Source of the DNA: an uncultured Flavobacterium sp.
Lineage (GTDB): Bacteria; Bacteroidota; Bacteroidia; Flavobacteriales; Flavobacteriaceae
Assembly (NCBI RefSeq): GCF_963422545.1
Contig: NZ_OY730248.1
Coordinates: forward strand, 62,001 to 126,000
Reading direction: 5' to 3'
DNA: 64,000 bases
Shown here: piece by piece, positions 45,041 through 52,924 of the stretch
Numbering within the stretch: the first letter of the stretch is position 1
Layout of the letters: each line of letters opens with the position of its first letter
Notes under the pieces: model-generated
What the model saw: the letters and a program-made list of their open reading frames with translations, nothing else
The model's database searches: none
Told to the model about the DNA's origin: nothing
Translations under genes and position numbers: made by a program

Positions 45041-45859
45041 ATGAACATACAACATATTCCTCAAATTAAGCATACTGATAGTGGGAATTTCTTTTTATTG
45101 GCGGGACCTTGCGCTATTGAAGGAGAAGAAATGGCTCTCAGAATTGCTGAAAAATTAGTTGGTATTACCGACAAACTTCAGATTCCTTATGTATTTAAAG
45201 GATCGTTTAAAAAAGCCAATCGCTCGAGAATTGATAGTTTTTCCGGAATTGGTGACGAAAAAGCATTAAAAATTTTAAGAAAAGTTTCTGAAACTTTTCA
45301 CATTCCAACTGTAACAGATATTCATACTAATGAAGATGCTGATATGGCTGCACAATACGTTGATGTATTGCAGATTCCTGCATTTCTTGTTCGTCAGACT
45401 GACCTTGTTGTGGCAGCTGCAAATACCGGAAAAGTGGTGAATTTGAAAAAAGGACAATTTATGAGTCCGGAAAGCATGAAACATGCTGTTCAAAAAGTAC
45501 TGGATTGCCATAACGAGAATGTAATGATTACTGATCGTGGTACTATGTTTGGTTACCAGGACATGATTGTTGATTATAGAGGAATTCCTACTTTGCAACA
45601 ATATGCTTCTACGGTTCTTGATGTAACGCACTCGTTGCAACAACCTAACCAAACTACAGGTGTTACAGGCGGAAGACCTGATATGATTGAAACTGTTGCC
45701 AAAGCGGGAATTGCTGTAGGTGTTGATGGTATTTTTATCGAAACTCATTTTGATCCTGCTAATGCAAAAAGCGATGGCGCTAACATGCTTCATTTGGACT
45801 ATTTTGAAGATCTAATGACGAAGTTGGTTGCTATTAGAAAAACAGTTAACTCATTTTAA
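45041..45859 (+). CDS. kdsA: 3-deoxy-8-phosphooctulonate (KDO-8-P) synthase
   Basis: The 272-residue enzyme condenses PEP and arabinose-5-phosphate for KDO of lipid A/LPS. Seen: LLAGPCAIEGEE, FKGSFKKANRSRIDSFSGIG, VTDIHTNEDA, ITDRGTMFGYQDMIVDYRG, LDVTHSLQQPN and FIETHFDPANAKSDGANML. The cysteine in AGPCAIE is the residue that marks the metal-dependent class. An outer-membrane protein gene follows within 20 bp. Confidence 0.96.
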   Translation: MNIQHIPQIKHTDSGNFFLLAGPCAIEGEEMALRIAEKLVGITDKLQIPYVFKGSFKKANRSRIDSFSGIGDEKALKILRKVSETFHIPTVTDIHTNEDADMAAQYVDVLQIPAFLVRQTDLVVAAANTGKVVNLKKGQFMSPESMKHAVQKVLDCHNENVMITDRGTMFGYQDMIVDYRGIPTLQQYASTVLDVTHSLQQPNQTTGVTGGRPDMIETVAKAGIAVGVDGIFIETHFDPANAKSDGANMLHLDYFEDLMTKLVAIRKTVNSF

Positions 45860-45878
45860 ATTTAATACATTACGTTCA

Positions 45879-46787
45879 TTGAAAACTAAATTTTTATTTT
45901 TCGCCTTATTGTGTTTTTCATTAAACACTTTTGCACAGGAACAAATCGCTGTAGAAAGATACACAGCACATAATAAAGGAAAATTCTTCATTTCATGGGG
46001 TGGTAATAGAGACAGTTACACTAAATCTGATGTAAATTTCAGAGGTAAGGATTACAACTTTACAGTTGCGGACATGAAAGCTCATGATAAACCAAAAGGA
46101 TATCATATTGATTATGTAAATCCGGCAAACATGACGATTCCACAGACTAATTTTAGAATGGGATATTTCTTTAACGACCACTACAGCGTTGCTATTGGTT
46201 GGGATCACATGAAGTATGTGATGACTCAGGATCAAACAGCTAATGTTACTGGTTATATTAATTTACCTGCTGATCAAAGTGGATCTTTTTACAACGGCGT
46301 TTATAATAATACACCGGTAGATATGTCTCAACATGGTGCTATAGAAGGTGGTTATGAGAAAGGTGCTGTTCAGCCAAGTATTCCTCCTGCTTTTTTAATG
46401 TACGAACACACAGATGGTTTGAACTATATTAATACTGAGGTTTCAAGACATGACGATATTTCGAAATTGTTTGGTTTACCAAATACAGATAAAGTTCAGA
46501 TTAACTTAACAGAAGGTTTAGGTGCCGGAGTTTTATACCCAAAAACAAATACTACTTTGTTAGGAATGGCACGTCATGATGATTTCCATATTTCTGGTTT
46601 TGGCGTTTCTGCAAAAGCTGGGATCAACTTTACTTTCTTTAAATATTTTTACCTTCAAGGTGAGTTAAAAGGAGGTTATATCGATATGAAAGATATCAGA
46701 ACTACTGTTAGCAACGATGATAAAGCTACACAGCATTTCTTATTTTTACAAAGAATTATTGCTGTGGGGGGAATTTTCAGAATCTAA
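45879..46787 (+). CDS. Predicted outer-membrane beta-barrel protein
   Basis: The protein has a signal peptide (KTKFLFFALLCFSLNTFAQ) and alternating strands, with FRMGYFFNDHYSVAIGWDHMK and an end typical of barrels (IIAVGGIFRI). There is no ATG in a suitable place; TTG at 45879, 20 bp after kdsA, gives a normal signal peptide of 302 residues in total. A TTG at 45828 inside kdsA is less likely. Function unknown; cotranscription with kdsA is likely. Confidence 0.78.
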   Translation: MKTKFLFFALLCFSLNTFAQEQIAVERYTAHNKGKFFISWGGNRDSYTKSDVNFRGKDYNFTVADMKAHDKPKGYHIDYVNPANMTIPQTNFRMGYFFNDHYSVAIGWDHMKYVMTQDQTANVTGYINLPADQSGSFYNGVYNNTPVDMSQHGAIEGGYEKGAVQPSIPPAFLMYEHTDGLNYINTEVSRHDDISKLFGLPNTDKVQINLTEGLGAGVLYPKTNTTLLGMARHDDFHISGFGVSAKAGINFTFFKYFYLQGELKGGYIDMKDIRTTVSNDDKATQHFLFLQRIIAVGGIFRI

Positions 46788-46807
46788 TATTTCTTAAAAA
46801 ATAGTTT

Positions 46808-46846
46808 AAAAAATAGCTATCATTTATTTGGTAGCTATTTTTTTTA
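46808..46846 (+). terminator. Terminator after the outer-membrane protein gene
   Basis: AAATAGCTA ... TAGCTATTT stem followed by T. Confidence 0.8.
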
Positions 46847-46849
46847 TGT

Positions 46850-46881
46850 TTTACTTTGTATTTCAAAGTTCTTTTAACTTG
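46850..46881 (+). promoter_or_regulatory. Shared upstream element, copy 1 (before the YiiX-like gene)
   Basis: TTTTACTTTGTATTTCAAAG begins a 32-bp stretch that matches 47698-47729 with about four differences. Its core is a near-perfect 15-bp palindrome (46854-46868). Confidence 0.5.
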
Positions 46882-46952
46882 TGTTAAATTATTTAAAAAA
46901 GATAATTGATATAAAGCTTAATAAAGTACTTTTAGAATTCAAAAATAAAAAG

Positions 46953-47639
46953 ATGAAAAAACAAAAATATCTGTTTCTGGGGATTACATTTCTGTTAAGT
47001 TTTGGCCTTGCTTTATTTGTTGCAATGTCTGTTTTTCCGAACAATCCGTTTTCGAAAACAAAGACAGAAAAAACAGAAAATATCGTACAAACTAAACTTA
47101 AAGATGGTGATATTATTTTTCAAACTTCACAATCTCCTCAATGTGAAGCGGTAAGGATTGCGACTAATTCGAAATTTTCTCATTGTGGAATTATCTATGA
47201 TATAAACGGAAAATGGTTTGTTTTTGAAGCAGTTCAGCCGGTAAAATTGACTCCGTTTGATGAATGGATTCAGCACGGAAAAGACAATAAATATGTTGTT
47301 AAGAGATTAAAAAATGCTGATCAGGTTTTGACTCCGATTGTTTTACAAAAGATGCAAAATTACAGCCAGCAGTTTGATGGAAAACAGTATGACGCTTATT
47401 TTGAATGGACCGATACAAAAATATATTGCTCTGAATTGGTCTGGAAAATATATAAAAATGCTGCTGGTATTGAACTTTCGAAATTAAGACAATTGAAAGA
47501 CTTTAATTTAACTGATGCGCGAGTTCAAAAAATATTAAAGGAAAGGTACGGTAATGATATTCCATTAGAGGAAAAAGTAGTCGCTCCTGTTGATCTTGCT
47601 GATTCGGACTTATTAAAAACTATTATAGACAACTATTAA
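46953..47639 (+). CDS. YiiX-like permuted NlpC/P60 (papain-fold) hydrolase
   Basis: The 228-residue protein has an N-terminal membrane anchor (LFLGITFLLSFGLALFVAM) and the permuted papain-like arrangement of YiiX/YebB: LKDGDIIFQTS, NSKFSHCGIIY with the catalytic His, and later the nucleophile Cys in IYCSELVWKIYKNAAG. The family includes peptidases and lipid-acting enzymes; substrate unknown. ATG at 46953 starts the anchor; the GTG at 46881 is rejected. Confidence 0.87.
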   Translation: MKKQKYLFLGITFLLSFGLALFVAMSVFPNNPFSKTKTEKTENIVQTKLKDGDIIFQTSQSPQCEAVRIATNSKFSHCGIIYDINGKWFVFEAVQPVKLTPFDEWIQHGKDNKYVVKRLKNADQVLTPIVLQKMQNYSQQFDGKQYDAYFEWTDTKIYCSELVWKIYKNAAGIELSKLRQLKDFNLTDARVQKILKERYGNDIPLEEKVVAPVDLADSDLLKTIIDNY

Positions 47640-47654
47640 GTTACTAAGAATTAT

Positions 47655-47689
47655 CAAAAAAAGCTAATTCAGAATAATTGGCTTTTTTA
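47655..47689 (+). terminator. Terminator after the YiiX-like gene
   Basis: AAAAAAGCTAATT ... AATTGGCTTTTTT stem with one G-U type pair, then T. Confidence 0.75.
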
Positions 47690-47697
47690 TTTATTAT

Positions 47698-47729
47698 TTT
47701 ACTTTGAATTTCAAAGAACTTTTAATTTT
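47698..47729 (+). promoter_or_regulatory. Shared upstream element, copy 2 (before the Coq4-like gene)
   Basis: TTTTACTTTGAATTTCAAAG begins the stretch; its core CTTTGAA-T-TTCAAAG (47702-47716) is a perfect 15-bp palindrome. The ATG is 20 bp after the palindrome. Confidence 0.5.
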
Positions 47730-47735
47730 AATTAT

Positions 47736-48188
47736 ATGAAAGATATCCTTGTAGAAAAGATGTATGAATGGACTAGAAAACCGTATCAAAAATATTTTAA
47801 GAAAAATACTCCATGGGAAATTGATCAATCCGAATTGTGCCACTATCCTAAAGAAAGTTTAGGATTTGGTTTAGGCACTTTTCTGGATAAAAATCATTTT
47901 GATATTCAGCCAAAACTCGAAGATCATGATATTATTCATGTTCTGACCAACACAGGAGTATCTGTTGTGGAGGAAATAGGAATGCAATATTATCTTTTGG
48001 GAAATGGCAAAAAAAGCCTGTATCAATTTGTAGTCATACTTTCGAGTGCTCCCTTTTATCTTAATCAATTCACTTATTTTTTGCAACAATACAAAAGAGG
48101 AAAGCAAGCACTTCCATTTTATTATCTGGATTTTTCAAAAATGCTATTTACTCCAATTCACTCTATTCAGGAAACTTTTAAAATTTAA
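47736..48188 (+). CDS. Coq4-like protein
   Basis: The 150-residue protein contains HDIIHVLTNTGVSVVEEIG, which fits the Coq4 metal motif HDxxHx(11)E, followed by LLGNGKKS. Coq4 acts in ubiquinone ring modification. Flavobacteria use menaquinone, so the role here must differ or is unknown. It is shorter than typical Coq4 proteins. The next small membrane gene starts 4 bp after its stop. Confidence 0.7.
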   Translation: MKDILVEKMYEWTRKPYQKYFKKNTPWEIDQSELCHYPKESLGFGLGTFLDKNHFDIQPKLEDHDIIHVLTNTGVSVVEEIGMQYYLLGNGKKSLYQFVVILSSAPFYLNQFTYFLQQYKRGKQALPFYYLDFSKMLFTPIHSIQETFKI

Positions 48189-48192
48189 GCTT

Positions 48193-48498
48193 ATGAAAAC
48201 TATTATCGAAGAACCTTTTGAAGAAAAAAACGTCACCACATTAGCAGTTGGAACTCTTGTTATCAGCACAATTTTATTTATACTTTATATCGTTTCAAAC
48301 GAAAGTCCAAATATTTTGGTTATTGCATGGCCCTTTGCATTTTCGGCAATACTTGTCAATCTAATCATGTTTATTCATTTGGCAGATAATTTTATAAAAC
48401 ACCCAAATCAAAGAAAATATTTCCTCATCAAAATACTAATTTTGGTGGTCAATATTCCTATTGTGTATTTATACTATACTATAGTAATGAAAATGTAG
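48193..48498 (+). CDS. Small membrane protein linked to the Coq4-like gene
   Basis: The 101-residue protein has three hydrophobic helices (TLAVGTLVISTILFILYIVS; ILVIAWPFAFSAILVNLIMFI; LIKILILVVNIPIVYLYY). ATG at 48193 lies 4 bp after the Coq4-like stop. No family recognised. A strong hairpin follows. Confidence 0.75.
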   Translation: MKTIIEEPFEEKNVTTLAVGTLVISTILFILYIVSNESPNILVIAWPFAFSAILVNLIMFIHLADNFIKHPNQRKYFLIKILILVVNIPIVYLYYTIVMKM

Positions 48499-48502
48499 CA
48501 TA

Positions 48503-48540
48503 AAAAAAGCCCTTCGATCTCTCGAAGGGCTTTAATTTTT
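48503..48540. terminator. Bidirectional terminator
   Basis: AGCCCTTCGA / TCGAAGGGCT with A-run on the left and T-rich right side, between convergent genes. Confidence 0.9.
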
Positions 48541-48556
48541 TTATAAACTATTTTTA

Positions 48557-49948
48557 TTAATTCGTTGCAGTTGGAAGAACAATTCCGTTTTGATCTATTA
48601 AATACATTAATGTCGTCATTGTTGCTGCTCCAAGTTCTAATTCTCTTTTGTTTATAGCATCAAACTTGTCATTTGCAGCGTGATGATAATCAAAATAACG
48701 TTGTGAATCTGGCATTAAACCTGCTTTAACGATTGTTTTAGACGTTAAATGTTCGATATCTGACCCTGCGTGCCCTTTTACAAAACTATTTATAAAATAA
48801 GGCTCAAAAAAGTCTTTGTATCCTTGTATTTTTTTCAGGTTAGCATCATCAGATTCAAATGAAAATCCTCTTGGCGTAAATCCTCCTGAATCACTTTCTA
48901 AAGCAAAAATATGATTCTCTTTCTTTTCTTTTGAAACTTCTTCGTATTTAGCTCCGCCTTTTCCGCCGTTTTCTTCATTCATAAATAATACAACACGAAT
49001 TGTATTTTTAGGCTTATAATTTAAGTTTTTAAGGATACGAACTACTTCCATACTTTGTACTACTCCTGCTCCATCGTCATGAGAACCATCAGCAAGATCC
49101 CAAGAATCTAAATGACCTCCAACAACCATAATATTTTCCGGAGTTACTGTTCCTGTTAATTCTCCAATTACGTTGTGTGACAATACGTCTGGTAACGTCT
49201 GGCAAGATTGTTTGAAATAAAATTTCAGCCCTGGATTGTTTTTTAAAGATTTACTCAACAATTCTGCTCCGTTTGTACTTATTGCCGCTGCCGGAATATA
49301 TTGCTCTTTTGGCAAATCTCCATAACTCTGATTTCCTGTATGAGGGAAATCATCTAATCGCAAACTTAAAGAACGAACAATTGCACCAACTGCCCCTAGT
49401 TTTGCAGCTTCCTGAGCTCCGCTTCGTCTTTGATCTCCAGCTTCTGAATAAGACATAAAAGTTGGTATATTTTCAGGATCCATTGGCCTGTTGTAAAATA
49501 CAATCTTACCTTTTACTTTATCTCCTAATTCTTTCAGTTCTTTTATGCTTTGTACTTCTATTACCTCAGCAGTAATTCCTGTTTTAGGTGTTGCTATTGA
49601 TGATCCTAAAGCGCAAATTGGCACTACAGTTTTTGTTTTATTATCTACAATATAAGCTGTTTCTTTTTCGCCACGAACCCAATGCGGAACCATAACGTCT
49701 TGTAAATATACTTTGTCAAGTCCAAGCGTTTCCAGTTGTCTTTTGGTGTATTGAACTGCTTCTTCGGCACTTGCAGAACCTGACAAGCGGCTACCAATAT
49801 CGTTTGATAAATATTCTAACCAAGTGTAACATTTTGCTTCGGTTAGGGCTTTTTTGTAAAATAATTTAATGTTTTTTTCATCGTTTGACTGTGCAAAAGA
49901 TGTCAGGCCGTTTAAGGCTAAAACAGTTAAAAGAATTGTTTTTTTCAT
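48557..49948 (-). CDS. Secreted M28-family zinc peptidase
   Basis: The 463-residue protein has a signal peptide (to about 20, LTSFAQ) and a PA-like domain inserted before the catalytic part. Zinc-site motifs: GGHLDSWD (H279), HDDGAG (D291), FMNEENG (E325/E326), ESDSGG (D353) and a late His in FDYHHAAND. It resembles carboxypeptidase Q-type enzymes. It is last in a minus-strand series after the GH43 gene (96 bp apart); a link to glycan use is not evident. Confidence 0.92.
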   Translation of the reverse strand: MKKTILLTVLALNGLTSFAQSNDEKNIKLFYKKALTEAKCYTWLEYLSNDIGSRLSGSASAEEAVQYTKRQLETLGLDKVYLQDVMVPHWVRGEKETAYIVDNKTKTVVPICALGSSIATPKTGITAEVIEVQSIKELKELGDKVKGKIVFYNRPMDPENIPTFMSYSEAGDQRRSGAQEAAKLGAVGAIVRSLSLRLDDFPHTGNQSYGDLPKEQYIPAAAISTNGAELLSKSLKNNPGLKFYFKQSCQTLPDVLSHNVIGELTGTVTPENIMVVGGHLDSWDLADGSHDDGAGVVQSMEVVRILKNLNYKPKNTIRVVLFMNEENGGKGGAKYEEVSKEKKENHIFALESDSGGFTPRGFSFESDDANLKKIQGYKDFFEPYFINSFVKGHAGSDIEHLTSKTIVKAGLMPDSQRYFDYHHAANDKFDAINKRELELGAATMTTLMYLIDQNGIVLPTATN

Positions 49949-50044
49949 GGGTTTATATAGCGTTTTGGGTTGTATAACAAAGAAACAAAATTCTTTAGAA
50001 CTGCGACAGATTTTTCACAACCTTTTCTTAAAATAAAACCAGAA

Positions 50045-51964
50045 TTATTTTACCTCTTTTAGTTTATTTTTTGCTCCTATTCCGCTTTCATTAAATGCTT
50101 CTATTGTAAAATAATATTTTGTGCCTTTATCTAAACCTCTAAAATCATACGAACTTTCATCATAGACCATAATGCTGTTATACAATTTATCAGGACTTAT
50201 TCCGTAGTAAATATTATAACCAATAGCATCTGCTTGTTTTTTCCATGAAATCATTGCATTTCGAGAATCTTTTACATTTCTGTCTACTTTAAAATCTGAA
50301 ACTGGTTTTGGTTTTTCTGATAATCCATTTCCAAAAACTCTAAAATCAGAAACTGCAAATAATCCCGAAGCATTGTGAATATTCACCATCTTAATATAAC
50401 GTGCTTTAATTGGTTTTGTCAATTCGACGTAATCATGAGGAACATCTTTTGCATTTTGAGATTTATCAACTACTAATGTCCAATTTACGGCATCATCAGA
50501 CATGAAGATTTTGTATTGATAATAAATGTCCATTGCCTTGTTGTATTGTGTTGCTTTATGATCTGCATAATTAATTTGCAAAGCGTTTACTTGCATTTGT
50601 CTGCCTAAATCAAGTTGAAGCCATTCGCCTGGTTTATCTGTTTTTGCTGACCAATAAGTCTGAATATTTTCATCAGTTAAATTATTGGCTCCGTAGCAAA
50701 ATTTCTCATATACTTTTTTACCACCGTTGTCCATTCTGTGTGTTTCAACTTCCATACATTCTTCCGAAGAAGAAACTATTACCGGCTTTTTGTATGAAAG
50801 TAACATCCATCCTGATGAAGCTCCTTTTTCCTGATTGCGTTCTCCGGTTGGTAATACTATCGGAAAATCTCCGTAAGAAGTTATCGAATACATCACATCG
50901 TCTTTGTCAAATCCGGCAGGAAACATATCTATACGACGCTCAAAACGGTCTTTTATAGAAATTTTGCAGGTTCCTGTATTCCAATAATTCCCATAATTAT
51001 CTGCAAAGGTATTTCCGTGTCCGGCTCCAATCACAAATCCGCCTGGTTTATAAGACATTGGATTGTGTTTTTGATATACAAATGGCCCTAACGGATTATC
51101 GCCAACATGAACACCATTTGCATAACCTTTAAATTCAGTAGCAGGCGCTCCGTATTGCATATAATATTTTCCGTTGTGTTTGGTCATCCACGCTCCTTCA
51201 ATAAAATTACCCCAAGGCGCTGGTTCCATATCGTTATTTGGTCCAAAACGTTCCCAACCGTGGTTTGCAGGATCTAAAATCGCTACTTCTTTTATTTGAC
51301 CGTAAGGACGCTGAATATCTTCAACTTCTGTCGCTTTATACAATTGTGCATAATCTGCCTGATTTCCTTTTGGAAGCCATGTCTTATAATCAACCTCAGT
51401 ACCCACAAGCGGTAATTTTCCACTTGATCCGTAATACATATATACTTTTTTATCATCATCCTGAAAAATAGCCGGATCCCAAGTTGGCAGCATTGCTTTA
51501 TCCACATGTCTCAGCCATTGTCCTGATTTTGGATCTGCTGTTTTCCAGATTGGGTGATCCCTTTTCCAGGTTGACCCAACATAAAATAAAGTATCATTTA
51601 CAACCCACGCAGCCGGCGCACATTGGTCATCATCAGCAGGTTTTCTTTGAAAACTTCCGTAAACAAATTTCCAGTCAGACATGTCTTTACTCCAAAAATA
51701 TCCCGCCTGATTTGTTGCAAATAAATAATACTCGCCTTTATATGTAATTATAACAGGATCTGCACTTGAACGACGGGATTCGGGAATTCCGTTGTGATTT
51801 TCAGTTGTATAATTGTATCCAATATTAATTGGATTACAATACGTTGTTGCGGGTTTGTTTGGGTCAAACCATTCCGTTTTTCCCGGAATAGTATTCTGTG
51901 CTATTGCATTGGTATTAAAACCAATAAACATTAGTAAAGCAGGTAATAAATATAGTTTTTTCAT
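50045..51964 (-). CDS. GH43-type glycoside hydrolase with discoidin and FN3 domains
   Basis: The 639-residue protein has a signal peptide (to about 23) and a five-bladed propeller with likely catalytic residues D69 (SSADPVI), D163 (PTWDPAIFQ) and E256 (FIEGAWM). A discoidin/F5-8C domain follows at about 410-545 (WLQLDLGRQMQVNALQINYA) and an FN3-like domain at 550-639. GH43 enzymes with this tail include arabinofuranosidases and galactosidases. Substrate unknown. It follows the GDPD lipoprotein gene by 41 bp, so the two are probably cotranscribed. Confidence 0.85.
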   Translation of the reverse strand: MKKLYLLPALLMFIGFNTNAIAQNTIPGKTEWFDPNKPATTYCNPINIGYNYTTENHNGIPESRRSSADPVIITYKGEYYLFATNQAGYFWSKDMSDWKFVYGSFQRKPADDDQCAPAAWVVNDTLFYVGSTWKRDHPIWKTADPKSGQWLRHVDKAMLPTWDPAIFQDDDKKVYMYYGSSGKLPLVGTEVDYKTWLPKGNQADYAQLYKATEVEDIQRPYGQIKEVAILDPANHGWERFGPNNDMEPAPWGNFIEGAWMTKHNGKYYMQYGAPATEFKGYANGVHVGDNPLGPFVYQKHNPMSYKPGGFVIGAGHGNTFADNYGNYWNTGTCKISIKDRFERRIDMFPAGFDKDDVMYSITSYGDFPIVLPTGERNQEKGASSGWMLLSYKKPVIVSSSEECMEVETHRMDNGGKKVYEKFCYGANNLTDENIQTYWSAKTDKPGEWLQLDLGRQMQVNALQINYADHKATQYNKAMDIYYQYKIFMSDDAVNWTLVVDKSQNAKDVPHDYVELTKPIKARYIKMVNIHNASGLFAVSDFRVFGNGLSEKPKPVSDFKVDRNVKDSRNAMISWKKQADAIGYNIYYGISPDKLYNSIMVYDESSYDFRGLDKGTKYYFTIEAFNESGIGAKNKLKEVK

Positions 51965-52005
51965 AATTTTATTTTTTTAAGCAAAATAAGCTCAATACGA
52001 AAGAG

Positions 52006-52791
52006 CTAATTTTTCTTTTTTAATCTTTCATTCAATAATTCAGGTTCATTGGTTGTGATGTAATCAAAATTATTTCCAATTATCCAATCCATAACATCAG
52101 CATCATTAACGGTCCAGACATTTAAAATAATCTTATTGTCTTTTGCTTCTTTTATCCATTCAGGATGTTTTTGAAAGACTGAATAATGGTAATCAATACC
52201 AGAAATATTATCTTTTTTTACTTCGGCAGGTGATTTATTTCCTTCCAGATATTGCAATGAAGCTTTTGGGTCTATTTGCTGAATTTGTTTTAGAATTTCG
52301 TAATCAAAACTTATGTAGCAGGTTATTTTATCGGCATTACCTTTTTTGATTGTTTCAACAGTTTTTATTGCAGTCTCTTTTCCTCTTTCTTTACTTATTT
52401 CCGAAGGTTTTATTTCACAAACCAAAAGTGTGTGTTTGTTATTTCTTTTTCCTTCTGTAATATATTCGTGTAGAGTTGGCAGTTTCTCTCCGTTTGAAAG
52501 TTTAAACTTTATTAGATCTTCATAATTTGTTTCTTCAATAAGCAATTTGTTATAATGCGCATCGTGATTGATTACAAGAGAATCATCGGCTGTTCTCCAA
52601 ACGTCAAATTCTGAACCAACGAGTTTCATATCAATTGCATGTCTAAGAGAGGCTATTGAATTTTCAGGCAGATTATTCTTTTTCCACGCTCCGCGATGTG
52701 CTACAATACCATTTTTTTTCGCACTACAAGAAGAGAAAACTACCATTATCAACGTTAAAACAAATGCGCTGGAAATTTTAATTGTATTCAT
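52006..52791 (-). CDS. Glycerophosphodiester phosphodiesterase lipoprotein
   Basis: The 261-residue protein has a lipoprotein signal with C22 in VFSSC and a GDPD TIM barrel: AHRGAWKKNNLPENS (H32, R33, E43), E61 and D63 in SEFDVW, H76 and D77 in INHDAH, then CEIKPSE and LNVWTVNDADVM. Such enzymes release glycerol phosphate or alcohols from glycerophosphodiesters. Next to a beta-1,2-glucan-type PUL it might act on phosphoglycerol groups of periplasmic glucans (inference). Confidence 0.92.
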   Translation of the reverse strand: MNTIKISSAFVLTLIMVVFSSCSAKKNGIVAHRGAWKKNNLPENSIASLRHAIDMKLVGSEFDVWRTADDSLVINHDAHYNKLLIEETNYEDLIKFKLSNGEKLPTLHEYITEGKRNNKHTLLVCEIKPSEISKERGKETAIKTVETIKKGNADKITCYISFDYEILKQIQQIDPKASLQYLEGNKSPAEVKKDNISGIDYHYSVFQKHPEWIKEAKDNKIILNVWTVNDADVMDWIIGNNFDYITTNEPELLNERLKKKN

Positions 52792-52873
52792 TGTATAGAA
52801 ATTAAATTTATACTTTTCTAAAAAGCTAAGAGTTAACGATTTTACCTACAAACCACTAACCAAAAAGCGAAAA

Positions 52874-52912
52874 AAAAGCCCTTCGTCAACCAATACGAAG
52901 GGCTAATTAAAA
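52874..52912 (-). terminator. Terminator of the PUL after the GH3 gene
   Basis: AGCCCTTCGT / ACGAAGGGCT stem with a T-run on the minus strand (plus-strand A-run at 52868-52875). Confidence 0.9.
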
Positions 52913-52924
52913 TAAATAAACCAA

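Noticed and set aside
45275..45793. Minus-strand open frame of 172 codons
   Set aside because: It is antisense to kdsA, which is fully supported by conserved motifs.
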